Below are positions 26,352-33,172 of a DNA stretch of 64,000 nucleotides, one piece after another. Source of the stretch: an uncultured Bacteroidales bacterium (lineage in GTDB: Bacteria; Bacteroidota; Bacteroidia; Bacteroidales; UBA932); contig CAKUYQ010000003.1 of assembly GCA_934717185.1 (NCBI GenBank), forward strand, positions 1 through 64,000, in the 5' to 3' direction. Below the pieces are notes generated by a model. It saw nothing but the letters and a program-made list of their open reading frames with translations. It did no database searches and was not told the DNA's origin. Each line of letters begins with the position of its first letter. Within the stretch, counting starts at the first letter, position 1. The position numbers and the translations under genes were made by a program.

Positions 26352-27320
26352 TTACGGAAAAGGGTTCTTCAACTGTGACAACAATATATTATTATATGTA
26401 TCCATCTCATCCTTGCAAAGCTCCCGTTTCCACCGTTTATGACTCCACAGCCAGTTGTATCTGTTCTCGTTAATGGATTCCTCCAATAACCTCGCGTATC
26501 TTCTTGTTATCTCACCCTCATCCAACATTGAAGGATCCTCTGCCAATGTAGTAAATCTTATGCTATATCTACCTCTCCTTATCCTGAATATATGCAGAAA
26601 GACAACCGGAAGATTAAGTTTTGCAGCAATATACTCAGGTCCTCCCAACATTGCGGTTGGCTGGTTAAGGAATTTAACTATCATCTTATCCTTGCCAATG
26701 GGGTTCTGGTCCGCTATTAACGTATACAGAATCGTCTCCTTCCTGTTGGCAATAATATGTCTCATTATCCTATGGGATTCCACCACTCCGCCATCCTTTT
26801 TAAATTTTTTGAACTGGTGCGTGCGCATCATCTTCATTATTGAATCTGCGGAACCTCCGTGCGGCTGTTTGTAGGCCAAGGCATATTTGCCGTTTGAAAA
26901 ATTGTCATTTTGTCGGGAAGCGGGGTCTCCGAACATTGCTCCTATCATCTCCCAGTTTCCGCTGTGGCCCATAACCGTAAGTACAATATTATGACGCCGG
27001 GTAATGTCTGCAATTATCTCCCTGTTTTCAACGGTTACAACCTTGCACATCTTCTTGGGGGAGGCCGAGATAGCCCAAATACTCTCCAACATAATGTCAC
27101 ACATGTATCTGTAGTACTCTCCGGCTATCTTTTTCATCTCACCGTACTTCAGCTCCGGAAAGCTTCTGGCCAAATTTATATAAACAACAGAATTTCTGTA
27201 CCTTAGCAGATACTTGAACAAAAAGGCGGCAATATCGGACAATACGTACAGGAATCTCAGTGGCAACAAAGAGATCATATACAGCAAACACCACCTTATA
27301 TATAACAACAGTTTTCCCAT
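26352..27320 (-). CDS. LpxL/HtrB-like lipid A acyltransferase
   Basis: Transfers an acyl chain to the lipid A precursor at the inner membrane. The 322-residue protein has an N-terminal hydrophobic region (about 1-40), the HX4E catalytic motif H119-SGNW-E124 (VMGHSGNWEMIG), an arginine/lysine-rich substrate groove, and the late YARLLEESINENRYNWLWSHKRWK typical of the family. The ATG at 27320 is preferred over 27371 because a -7 element lies at 27369-27376. Bacteroidetes lipid A is usually penta-acylated, so only one such late acyltransferase is expected, but the rest of the genome is not visible. Confidence 0.88.
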   Translation of the reverse strand: MGKLLLYIRWCLLYMISLLPLRFLYVLSDIAAFLFKYLLRYRNSVVYINLARSFPELKYGEMKKIAGEYYRYMCDIMLESIWAISASPKKMCKVVTVENREIIADITRRHNIVLTVMGHSGNWEMIGAMFGDPASRQNDNFSNGKYALAYKQPHGGSADSIMKMMRTHQFKKFKKDGGVVESHRIMRHIIANRKETILYTLIADQNPIGKDKMIVKFLNQPTAMLGGPEYIAAKLNLPVVFLHIFRIRRGRYSIRFTTLAEDPSMLDEGEITRRYARLLEESINENRYNWLWSHKRWKRELCKDEMDTYNNILLSQLKNPFP

Positions 27321-27368
27321 TAATATTAGTCTATATTGCCAATCCCGGCAGGAACCAATGACAAGTAA

Positions 27369-27376
27369 CAAATATA
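27369..27376 (-). promoter_or_regulatory. -7 promoter element of the acyltransferase gene
   Basis: TATATTTG on the minus strand, 49 nt before the ATG at 27320. Confidence 0.55.
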
Positions 27377-27456
27377 GGAGTTTTTTTTATATTTCTTTCT
27401 CATAAGGATATATTTCGCTTCCCGACAAGATATCAAAAGAGCAAAAAAGAAGTTGG

Positions 27457-27543
27457 TTAAAAAAGAAAGCGGGCGGCCAATGTATATATCCAGATACCAT
27501 TAATCAAGTTGCTGATACATCTTTTCCAATAAACATTTTCCAT
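27457..27543 (-). CDS. Possible 28-residue micropeptide behind its own promoter
   Basis: A consensus -7 element, TATATTTG at 27604-27611, precedes a leader with a small hairpin (CAGGC/GCCTG) and an ATG at 27543. The ATG encodes a short basic, hydrophobic peptide (Trp-Lys near the start, ending LAARFLF). In size and the WK start it faintly resembles Bacteroidetes smalltalk-type micropeptides, but the usual TLGV ending is missing. Equally possible is a small RNA with a chance ORF. The rest of the 27372-27871 gap holds an 11-mer copy at 27418 and a TAACTTTG element at 27681-27688. Confidence 0.3.
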   Translation of the reverse strand: MENVYWKRCISNLINGIWIYTLAARFLF

Positions 27544-27871
27544 AGTTTTAGTTTTTAAGTAATTAATAAAATTTGTACAACAGGCAGAAAAAGCCTGCTC
27601 TCGCAAATATACGTTTTTTTTCCATAGATTAACATAAATCAGATGAAAAGCAGAAATTTGCATACTGCTATTCAAAAAACTAACTTTGCAGATAAACTGG
27701 ATATCATTTGTGCTTGTGTATATAAGAAATTATAGAAGTTTCGTTTGCAAAGAAATTGAGACGTATCAGATGATATTCGTTTTTACCTATATTGCAATAC
27801 TTATTATGTAACCGGAAAGATTCCTTAAGATGATCAGGTTATTTTTTTAGATTACTAAAAATTTTGATAGT

Positions 27872-28093
27872 ATGAAATACGCTGTTAGAGATATACTTGA
27901 ATATATAATAGCCTTGGTAAATGAATTTGCCAATAGGTATGGTTTGTCAGAGAAGCAGGCATACCTGTATATTAGAAAGTATAATGGAATTTCTTTTATT
28001 GAGACCAATTATGGAATAATTCATACACTTGATTTTAATGAAGCGGTAGAAAGTGTAGCTCTTTTTTGTAAAAGGCATGGAGGGAAATTATGA
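27872..28093 (+). CDS. DUF3791 family small protein
   Basis: A 73-residue helical protein with the DUF3791 pattern, including LSEKQAYLYIRKYNGISFIETNYGIIHTLDFNEAVESV. The family is found next to DUF3990 genes in gut bacteria and is of unknown function. It overlaps the next gene by 4 bp (ATGA), so the two are translationally coupled. By position it could be the antitoxin of an ADP-ribosyltransferase-like toxin, an inference from the arrangement. A possible promoter is TAACTTTG at 27681-27688, which would give a long leader. Confidence 0.8.
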   Translation: MKYAVRDILEYIIALVNEFANRYGLSEKQAYLYIRKYNGISFIETNYGIIHTLDFNEAVESVALFCKRHGGKL

Positions 28094-28557
28094 TATTGTA
28101 TCACGGATCGAATATGGCTATTGATCGGATTGATCTTAAAGCATCAAAACCAAATAAAGATTTTGGCAAGGGGTTTTATCTATCTGACAACGAAGAGCAA
28201 GCCATGCAAATGGCAGAGTTTAAAGCGTTGATTTTAGGCGGTGAACCTATTATAACAAAGTTTGAGTTTGATGTAGAAGGAGTTCATGCTTCCAATATTC
28301 GTATAAAATTATTTAAAGAGTATTCCGAAGAATGGGCAGATTTTGTATTTGCAAATAGAGAAGGAGGTAATGTTGAACATTATGATATAATTTATGGTCC
28401 TATTGCTAACGATAAAGTCGGCCTGCAAATTCGTAAACTAAAAGATGGTAGCATTGATAAAATTGAATTTCTCAACAGATTGAAATACATGAAAGGAATT
28501 ACGTACCAATATTTTTTTGGTTCGGAAGCAGCACTAAAATACCTTAAAAGAATATGA
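28090..28557 (+). CDS. DUF3990 family ADP-ribosyltransferase-like protein
   Basis: A 155-residue protein of the DUF3990 family, which belongs to the ADP-ribosyltransferase (ART) fold group. The opening MILYHGSN supplies the NAD-binding His of strand 1. FGKGFYLSDNEEQAMQMA supplies the Tyr of the second motif. A C-terminal glutamate in YFFGSEAALKYL stands where the third catalytic residue is expected, giving an H-Y-E-type triad. The internal HYDIIYGPIANDK is the family's hallmark. It sits between two DUF3791-like genes with 4-bp overlaps on both sides. A toxin or effector role is plausible but not shown. Confidence 0.85.
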   Translation: MILYHGSNMAIDRIDLKASKPNKDFGKGFYLSDNEEQAMQMAEFKALILGGEPIITKFEFDVEGVHASNIRIKLFKEYSEEWADFVFANREGGNVEHYDIIYGPIANDKVGLQIRKLKDGSIDKIEFLNRLKYMKGITYQYFFGSEAALKYLKRI

Positions 28558-28778
28558 CAAATTACGATTTTAATTATATGAAAGAGGCAATGGAAGCAGA
28601 CCTGGCTGAGTTGTTGGTAAAAGACTTTGACGTCACAATAACCGAGGCTCTTGACACTCTATATAAATCTAAAACATATCTGAAGTTGACAAACCCTAAT
28701 ACAGGATTGTATTTTCAAAGTGCGAATTATGTGTATTCGTTTCTCAAGAATGAATTATCGTCCGGCGTATTCTGTTAG
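28554..28778 (+). CDS. DUF3791-like small protein
   Basis: A 74-residue protein, third gene of the module, overlapping the DUF3990 gene by 4 bp. It is a shorter relative of the DUF3791 type: an N-terminal helix and VTITEALDTLYKSKTYLKLTNPNTGLYFQS, similar in layout to the first gene (S.kqA...i....g......n.G..). It is probably a second partner of the ART-like protein. No terminator is evident before MITE copy 3. Confidence 0.7.
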   Translation: MTNYDFNYMKEAMEADLAELLVKDFDVTITEALDTLYKSKTYLKLTNPNTGLYFQSANYVYSFLKNELSSGVFC

Positions 28779-28886
28779 TGAATGATACTTCTATTCCCGA
28801 CAAAGTTCCAATCATATTTTGAATTCATTTAAATTTTAATAACTTTGTAGGTCTTTTGAAAACTTTTTAAAGAAATATTAACCTTA

Positions 28887-29043
28887 GTAAGCGTTAAAAA
28901 ATAAGTTGGTAAAGATTTAGCAGTATTTTTGAGGATAGATGTCTTTTTGAAGAGGGAGTGTGCCGGCGGCACATGACTGATGAGAAAAGAAATATAGACC
29001 GAAAAGACAATTAAAGATTACCAAGTTATTTTTTTAAGATTAC
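28887..29043 (+). mobile_element. MITE copy 3 (157 bp, long form) upstream of the peptide transporter
   Basis: Begins GTAAGCGTTAAAAAATAAG and ends TTTTTTTAAGATTAC, inverted relative to copies 1 and 2. It is flanked by the direct repeat TTA at 28884-28886 and 29044-29046. It contains the palindromic GTGCCGGCGGCAC and the -7-like motif TATTTTTG at 28924-28931 pointing into the transporter gene. The element ends 22 nt before that gene's ATG. Confidence 0.9.
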
Positions 29044-29065
29044 TTAAAATAAATTAAAGCAACTT

Positions 29066-30625
29066 ATGTTTAAAAACCATCCTAAAGGATTGTTAGCTGC
29101 AGCAATCTCCAATATGGGAGAGCGCTTTGGCTACTACATTATGAACGCGGTATTGGTACTGTTCCTCTGCTCAAAGTTTGGTCTTAGCGACGAGAAAAGT
29201 ACCCTTATCTATTCATTTTTCTATTGCGGAATATATGTATTAAGCCTTGTCGGCGGTTTTATCGCAGACAGGACTCAGAACTACAAGGGAACCATAATGT
29301 CTGGTTTGATAATTATGTGTTCAGGCTATGTATTGCTCTCTATTCCTATTCTCGCAACCGCTCAAAACACAAGCTGGCTACTTCCACTTACATGTTTTGC
29401 GCTGTTTTTAATCGCATTTGGTAACGGTCTGTTTAAGGGTAACTTGCAGGCTATTGTAGGTCAGATGTATGACAATTACGAAAAAGAGGCAGAGAAACAG
29501 GGACCTGAGGCATTGGTTCTTGCAAAGAGCCGCAGAGATTCCGGGTTCCAGATCTTCTATGTGTTTATTAATATAGGCGGTCTTATTGCACCTTTCGTTG
29601 CCCCTCTTTTAAGAGAATGGTGGTTAAAGGTTCACTCATTGGTATATAACGCAGACCTTCCTGCACTATGCCACAAATACCTTAACCTTGGTACAGGGAT
29701 GGATGCAACAGACGCATCTAACCTTAATGAGCTTGTAAATAAGGTAGGCGGTTCAACCGCAGATCTTACAGGTTTCTGTACACAGTATTTGGATGTATTC
29801 AACACAGGTATCCACTACTCATTCATAGCTTCTGTTGTAGCAATGCTTATTTCACTTGTAATCTTCATTGCTTGTAAAAAGGTATTCCCAACCCCAGGCA
29901 AGAAGACTAAAGCCGAGTCTGTTACGTATACAGCAGAGGAGAAGCAGGCAATGGCAAAGGAGATCAAGCAGCGTATGTATGCTCTGTTCGCAGTACTTGG
30001 AATAGTAATATTCTTCTGGTTCTCATTCCACCAGAACGGTGCTTCGCTGTCTATCTTTGCTCGTGACTTTGTGAACACAGACAGTATTGCTCCGGAGGTA
30101 TGGCAGGCTGTAAACCCATTCTTTGTAATTGTGCTTACCCCTATCATTATGTTGTTGTTCGGTTCGCTTGCTAAGAAAGGAAAAGAGATCTCAACCCCTA
30201 AGAAGATTGCCATTGGTATGGGTATAGCAGGTACAGCATTCTTGTTCCTTGCAATCTTCTCATTCGTAATGAACTACCCTTCGGGTACAGATTTCAAGGC
30301 AATGGCAGATTCTGCAAAAGCAGGCTTGAAAGCAGCTCCATGGGTTCTGATTGTTACATATTTCTTCCTTACAGTTGCAGAGTTGTTTATCTCTCCACTC
30401 GGCCTTTCATTTGTCTCTAAGGTAGCTCCTAAGAATATTCAGGGTCTGTGCCAGGGCCTGTGGCTTGGTGCAACAGCTATAGGAAACCTCTTCTTGTGGT
30501 TAGGTCCGCTTATGTTCAACAAAATTCCTATCTGGCAGTGCTGGAGCGTATTCCTAATAGTATGTCTTGTATCTATGGGAGTTATGTTTGGAATGGTTAA
30601 ATGGCTTGAGCGCGTAACCAAATAA
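29066..30625 (+). CDS. POT family proton-dependent oligopeptide transporter
   Basis: Imports di- and tripeptides with protons. The 519-residue protein has the POT motif GERFGYYIMNAVLVLFL near the N-terminus (ExxERFxYY-like), a second conserved GGFIADR loop, and about 14 hydrophobic segments, the number usual for bacterial POTs with the two extra helices. The long insert at residues 180-225 is loop-like. The only promoter-like sequence seen upstream lies in MITE copy 3, so the insertion may drive this gene. It complements the peptidases PepD, DPP7-like S46 and M16. Confidence 0.93.
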   Translation: MFKNHPKGLLAAAISNMGERFGYYIMNAVLVLFLCSKFGLSDEKSTLIYSFFYCGIYVLSLVGGFIADRTQNYKGTIMSGLIIMCSGYVLLSIPILATAQNTSWLLPLTCFALFLIAFGNGLFKGNLQAIVGQMYDNYEKEAEKQGPEALVLAKSRRDSGFQIFYVFINIGGLIAPFVAPLLREWWLKVHSLVYNADLPALCHKYLNLGTGMDATDASNLNELVNKVGGSTADLTGFCTQYLDVFNTGIHYSFIASVVAMLISLVIFIACKKVFPTPGKKTKAESVTYTAEEKQAMAKEIKQRMYALFAVLGIVIFFWFSFHQNGASLSIFARDFVNTDSIAPEVWQAVNPFFVIVLTPIIMLLFGSLAKKGKEISTPKKIAIGMGIAGTAFLFLAIFSFVMNYPSGTDFKAMADSAKAGLKAAPWVLIVTYFFLTVAELFISPLGLSFVSKVAPKNIQGLCQGLWLGATAIGNLFLWLGPLMFNKIPIWQCWSVFLIVCLVSMGVMFGMVKWLERVTK

Positions 30626-30655
30626 TATTGTTACATCAAAATATTATATAAATTT

Positions 30656-30687
30656 AACAGGTAGTCAAAAAAAGGCTGCCTGTTTTT
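30656..30687 (+). terminator. Intrinsic terminator of the peptide transporter
   Basis: AACAGGTAG pairs with CTGCCTGTT (one mismatch) across an 11-nt loop, followed by TTT, 30 nt after the stop codon. Confidence 0.85.
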
Positions 30688-30720
30688 ACATATACACACA
30701 TCTGTTTTTTATGATATTTC

Positions 30721-31155
30721 TTAAAGACGAGAATTTGTAACATCATTGAAAAATGCGTTTTGCACAACCGTTAAAATAAAAAACATTAATATTGAGCAGA
30801 TACAATAAACCACTATAAGCCATCCCTTTAAACTTCTATTCTTTTCTTTTTTATATTTCTTGCATAGGGTTTTGTATTTTTTATCATATAACACGCTAAC
30901 GGTTATAGAAATAGCTAAAGCTAAGATAAGGGCAATGACGAATGCATAATCAATAAACAATTTTGACTCTTCTATGCGAAATAATAATGCTATGGCATAA
31001 GCTATTGATAAGATATTGAAAAACAAACATAAAGCAAAAAGACCGGCTGCATGTATTTTGTGGTTTTTTGGATGGTATACAGGTTCAAATAGACTCCGTT
31101 CGTAGAATGAAATCATTCTGTAATACACATATTCAATTAATTTAAATCTATTCAT
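30721..31155 (-). CDS. Small membrane protein of unknown function
   Basis: I do not recognise a family. The 144-residue product has three clear hydrophobic helices: about 37-60 (AAGLFALCLFFNILSIAYAIALLF), 68-92 (FIDYAFVIALILALAISITVSVLY) and 112-136 (WLIVVYCICSILMFFILTVV). They are separated by a basic cytoplasmic loop (DKKYKTLCKKYKKEKNR). It is convergent with the peptide transporter. No promoter consensus was found immediately upstream. Confidence 0.6.
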   Translation of the reverse strand: MNRFKLIEYVYYRMISFYERSLFEPVYHPKNHKIHAAGLFALCLFFNILSIAYAIALLFRIEESKLFIDYAFVIALILALAISITVSVLYDKKYKTLCKKYKKEKNRSLKGWLIVVYCICSILMFFILTVVQNAFFNDVTNSRL

Positions 31156-31224
31156 TTTCAGAAGGTTAAATCAAAAAAAGCCAAACGTTTAAGAAGACGT
31201 TCCTTAGCTCTAAATAATTTCCAT

Positions 31225-31259
31225 GCGTGTTAATATAAAAAGGCCACAGATTAACACGC
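31225..31259. repeat. 10-bp perfect inverted repeat
   Basis: GCGTGTTAAT and ATTAACACGC flank a 15-nt loop containing GGCC and a T-run on the minus strand. It may end a transcript coming from the structured RNA region, although no U-tract follows the stem. A second hairpin, GCTATTG/CAATAGC, lies at 31282-31304. Confidence 0.5.
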
Positions 31260-31360
31260 TGTATACAGTACACTAATTGCTGCTATTGGACAAATATCAA
31301 TAGCGTCATTGTTCTGCTCCGGCTCACAGTGCATTCCTTGGCACTGCTGCAGTTTGTTCT

Positions 31361-31509
31361 TTAAAACTATATACTTTTAGTATATCCCATATGGAGCAGG
31401 TGGTGAATATTGAGATTACTGCTGTTCCGCTGTGTGCGCAAGCCTTTTTCTTGCTGTTAGGTGGAAAACGGTTTCCGGCGGAACGGTGCAGACGTCTCTC
31501 CAAAACCTT
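31361..31509 (-). ncRNA. Candidate structured RNA (possibly Bacteroidales-1 / 6S-like)
   Basis: A -7 element TATCTTTG (31515-31522, minus) with a TTTC 19 nt upstream precedes a region folding into one interrupted rod. On the minus strand GTGAA, GAGA, CTGC and GTTCCGC (31512 down to 31478) pair in order with TTCAC, TCTC, GCAG and GCGGAAC (31403-31430). Two apical hairpins lie inside (GGAAA/TTTCC at 31463-31476 and GCAAG/CTTGC at 31438-31454). It ends with an ATATACT-AAA-AGTATAT hairpin and AGTTTT. A 62-codon ORF over it looks spurious. A resemblance to the Bacteroidales-1 or 6S class is from memory and not verified. Confidence 0.5.
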
Positions 31510-31564
31510 CACTACAAAGATACAAAAAATTGCGCGTAAGCGAAAATTTTCCGTAAGCCAAATA

Positions 31565-31737
31565 AAAGTTAATAGTTGAGAGTTTATAGTGTATAGACAG
31601 TTTTAAAGATAATAGCAGTAAAGTTTAAAGTAAAAAACTAATATCTTTAAATCTATAAACTAATTAACTGACTTTTAACTTTAAACTATAAACAATAAAC
31701 TTAATAGGCCAAAGCCAACGCCAAAGCTAAAGCTATT
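31565..31737. repeat. Composite intergenic repeat tract E
   Basis: Contains GAGAGTTTATAGTGTATAGAC, an AT-rich core of about 100 nt and a terminal array of AAAGCC/AACGCC/AAAGCT hexamers. Its reverse complement aligns over most of its length with tract F at 37 kb and with the first half of tract D. It lies between the ncRNA region and the glycosyltransferase. Confidence 0.85.
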
Positions 31738-31775
31738 TTTTGTCTGGAAGCGGGAGGATAGTAAAGGATTTTGGT

Positions 31776-31783
31776 TACTTTTG
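31776..31783 (+). promoter_or_regulatory. -7 promoter element of the glycosyltransferase gene
   Basis: TACTTTTG, 19 nt before the ATG at 31803. It lies inside the longer reading frame that opens at 31740, which argues against that start. Confidence 0.6.
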
Positions 31784-31802
31784 TCTTATAAAGTCTATAA
31801 AA

Positions 31803-32828
31803 ATGGAAAATACCAACCTGCAAACAGCTCAAGCTCACAACAAGCATAAAGTATCTGTGGTAATCCTCAACTGGAACGGTGAGGGGTTTTTAAAAAAATA
31901 CCTGCCCGCATTAGTGGAGAACACCCCGCAATATGCAGAGGTCGTTGTTGCAGACAACGGTTCTACAGACAATTCTATTGAATGGATAAGGCAAAACTAT
32001 ACGGCAGAGCAGGTAAGGCTCATCCTTTTTGACAAGAACTACGGTTTTACAGGGGGCTATAACAGAGCATTCAAAGAGACGGAGTGCGAATATTTCCTGC
32101 TGCTCAATTCGGATATTAGAGTTGAAAAGGGGTGGTTGGAGCCTATGGTTGAGTTTATGGACTCGCATCCAAACGTTGGTATAGTACAGCCAAAAGTTTT
32201 AGCAGAATACAGGCCGGAGTACTTTGAATACGCAGGAGCTGCAGGAGGCCTTTTGGATATCTGGGGGTTTCCATACTGCTATGGCAGGCTTATGAATAAG
32301 GTAGAGAAAGATAACGGGCAATATAATGCTTCCACTCAAATCTTCTGGGCAACCGGTGCAGCTATGTGTGTAAGGTCTGAGATTTACGATAAATTAGGTG
32401 GGTTGGACGAGCAGTTTTTTGCACATATGGAGGAGATAGATTTCTGCTGGAGGACACAGATAGCCGGTTATGAGGTATGGTCTGTTCCGCAGGCTGTTGT
32501 ATATCATGTTGGAGGCGGCACACTTCCACAAACCTCCCCTTTTAAGCTATACCTCAATTACAGGAACAACCTCTTAATGCTGTACAAAAACTATCCGCAC
32601 TCAACAAGAGGTTTGCTTTTATTTTGGCGCAGATGTTTGGACGGATTATGTGCCTGCATATATATTCTACAGGGAAAGGGAAGTTATGTAAAGAGCGTAT
32701 GGAAAGCCCACAGGGATTTTTCAAAAATGAAAATGGCATATCCTAAAGACAACTCTCTTGAACCGGCAAAAAAGGCAATAAAAAAACGCCTCCGCGGAAG
32801 CGTTTTTTTAAAGAAATTATTTGGTTAG
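31803..32828 (+). CDS. Family 2 glycosyltransferase
   Basis: A 341-residue GT-A glycosyltransferase resembling rhamnosyl- or N-acetylglucosaminyl-transferases of the WbbL type. The nucleotide-binding start VSVVILNWNGEGFLKKYLPAL, the VVVADNGSTDNS turn, the LLLNSDIRVEKGWLEP DxD-like site, and the late ATGAAMCVRSEIYDKLGGLDEQFFAHMEEIDFCWR (with the ED base motif) are all visible. A C-terminal amphipathic segment may bind the membrane. The start at 31803 follows the promoter. The last codons contain a terminator hairpin. The sugar and acceptor are unknown. Confidence 0.9.
   Translation: MENTNLQTAQAHNKHKVSVVILNWNGEGFLKKYLPALVENTPQYAEVVVADNGSTDNSIEWIRQNYTAEQVRLILFDKNYGFTGGYNRAFKETECEYFLLLNSDIRVEKGWLEPMVEFMDSHPNVGIVQPKVLAEYRPEYFEYAGAAGGLLDIWGFPYCYGRLMNKVEKDNGQYNASTQIFWATGAAMCVRSEIYDKLGGLDEQFFAHMEEIDFCWRTQIAGYEVWSVPQAVVYHVGGGTLPQTSPFKLYLNYRNNLLMLYKNYPHSTRGLLLFWRRCLDGLCACIYILQGKGSYVKSVWKAHRDFSKMKMAYPKDNSLEPAKKAIKKRLRGSVFLKKLFG
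32781..32809 (+). terminator. Terminator embedded in the 3' end of the glycosyltransferase ORF
   Basis: AAAAAACGC, then a CCGCGG-containing loop, then GCGTTTTTTT. This intrinsic terminator lies entirely inside the last 16 codons, so the U-tract is translated. Confidence 0.75.
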
Positions 32829-32863
32829 CCGTAGTTAGCCGCAAAACGGCTCACATGTAGACT

Positions 32864-33154
32864 TTATTCCTCATCTGCAGTCCATGAAAAGGCATGCAGT
32901 CCCATGGCAGGGTTGGTCTTGTCCAATACCTTAAGTGTCTTCTTTAGAGTTGCAACCCTGTCATCCTGTCCAAAGATAAGCAAAGCTGCATTAAGTGTTG
33001 GCCAGGCATGGTCTCCAAGGTGAGGTTCCCCGTCTACGGAACCTCTGCCTCTTACAATCTCCCAATTTGTATACCCTTTCAAGTGAGCCTGATTCATAAG
33101 ATCAAGTATCTCCTCGTGGTATGCCTGATTGTATGATATAAATAATGCTTTCAT
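32864..33154 (-). CDS. PII-like protein of the PG0541 type, linked to RND efflux
   Basis: A 96-residue ferredoxin-like protein (KALFISYNQAYHEEILDLMNQAHLKGYTNWEIVRGRG) similar to the small PII-like gene next to an RND pump in P. gingivalis (PG0541). Family members have the PII fold with a histidine-rich loop (GEPHLGDHAWP here) and are thought to sense a ligand or metal for the neighbouring transporter. It is last in the operon, 18 nt after the RND gene. The function is not established. Confidence 0.75.
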   Translation of the reverse strand: MKALFISYNQAYHEEILDLMNQAHLKGYTNWEIVRGRGSVDGEPHLGDHAWPTLNAALLIFGQDDRVATLKKTLKVLDKTNPAMGLHAFSWTADEE

Positions 33155-33172
33155 TCTAATAAAATTTAATTG

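Noticed and set aside
31324..31512. 62-codon minus-strand ORF
   Set aside because: It lies over the structured RNA candidate and starts at its promoter; the bases are explained by pairing.
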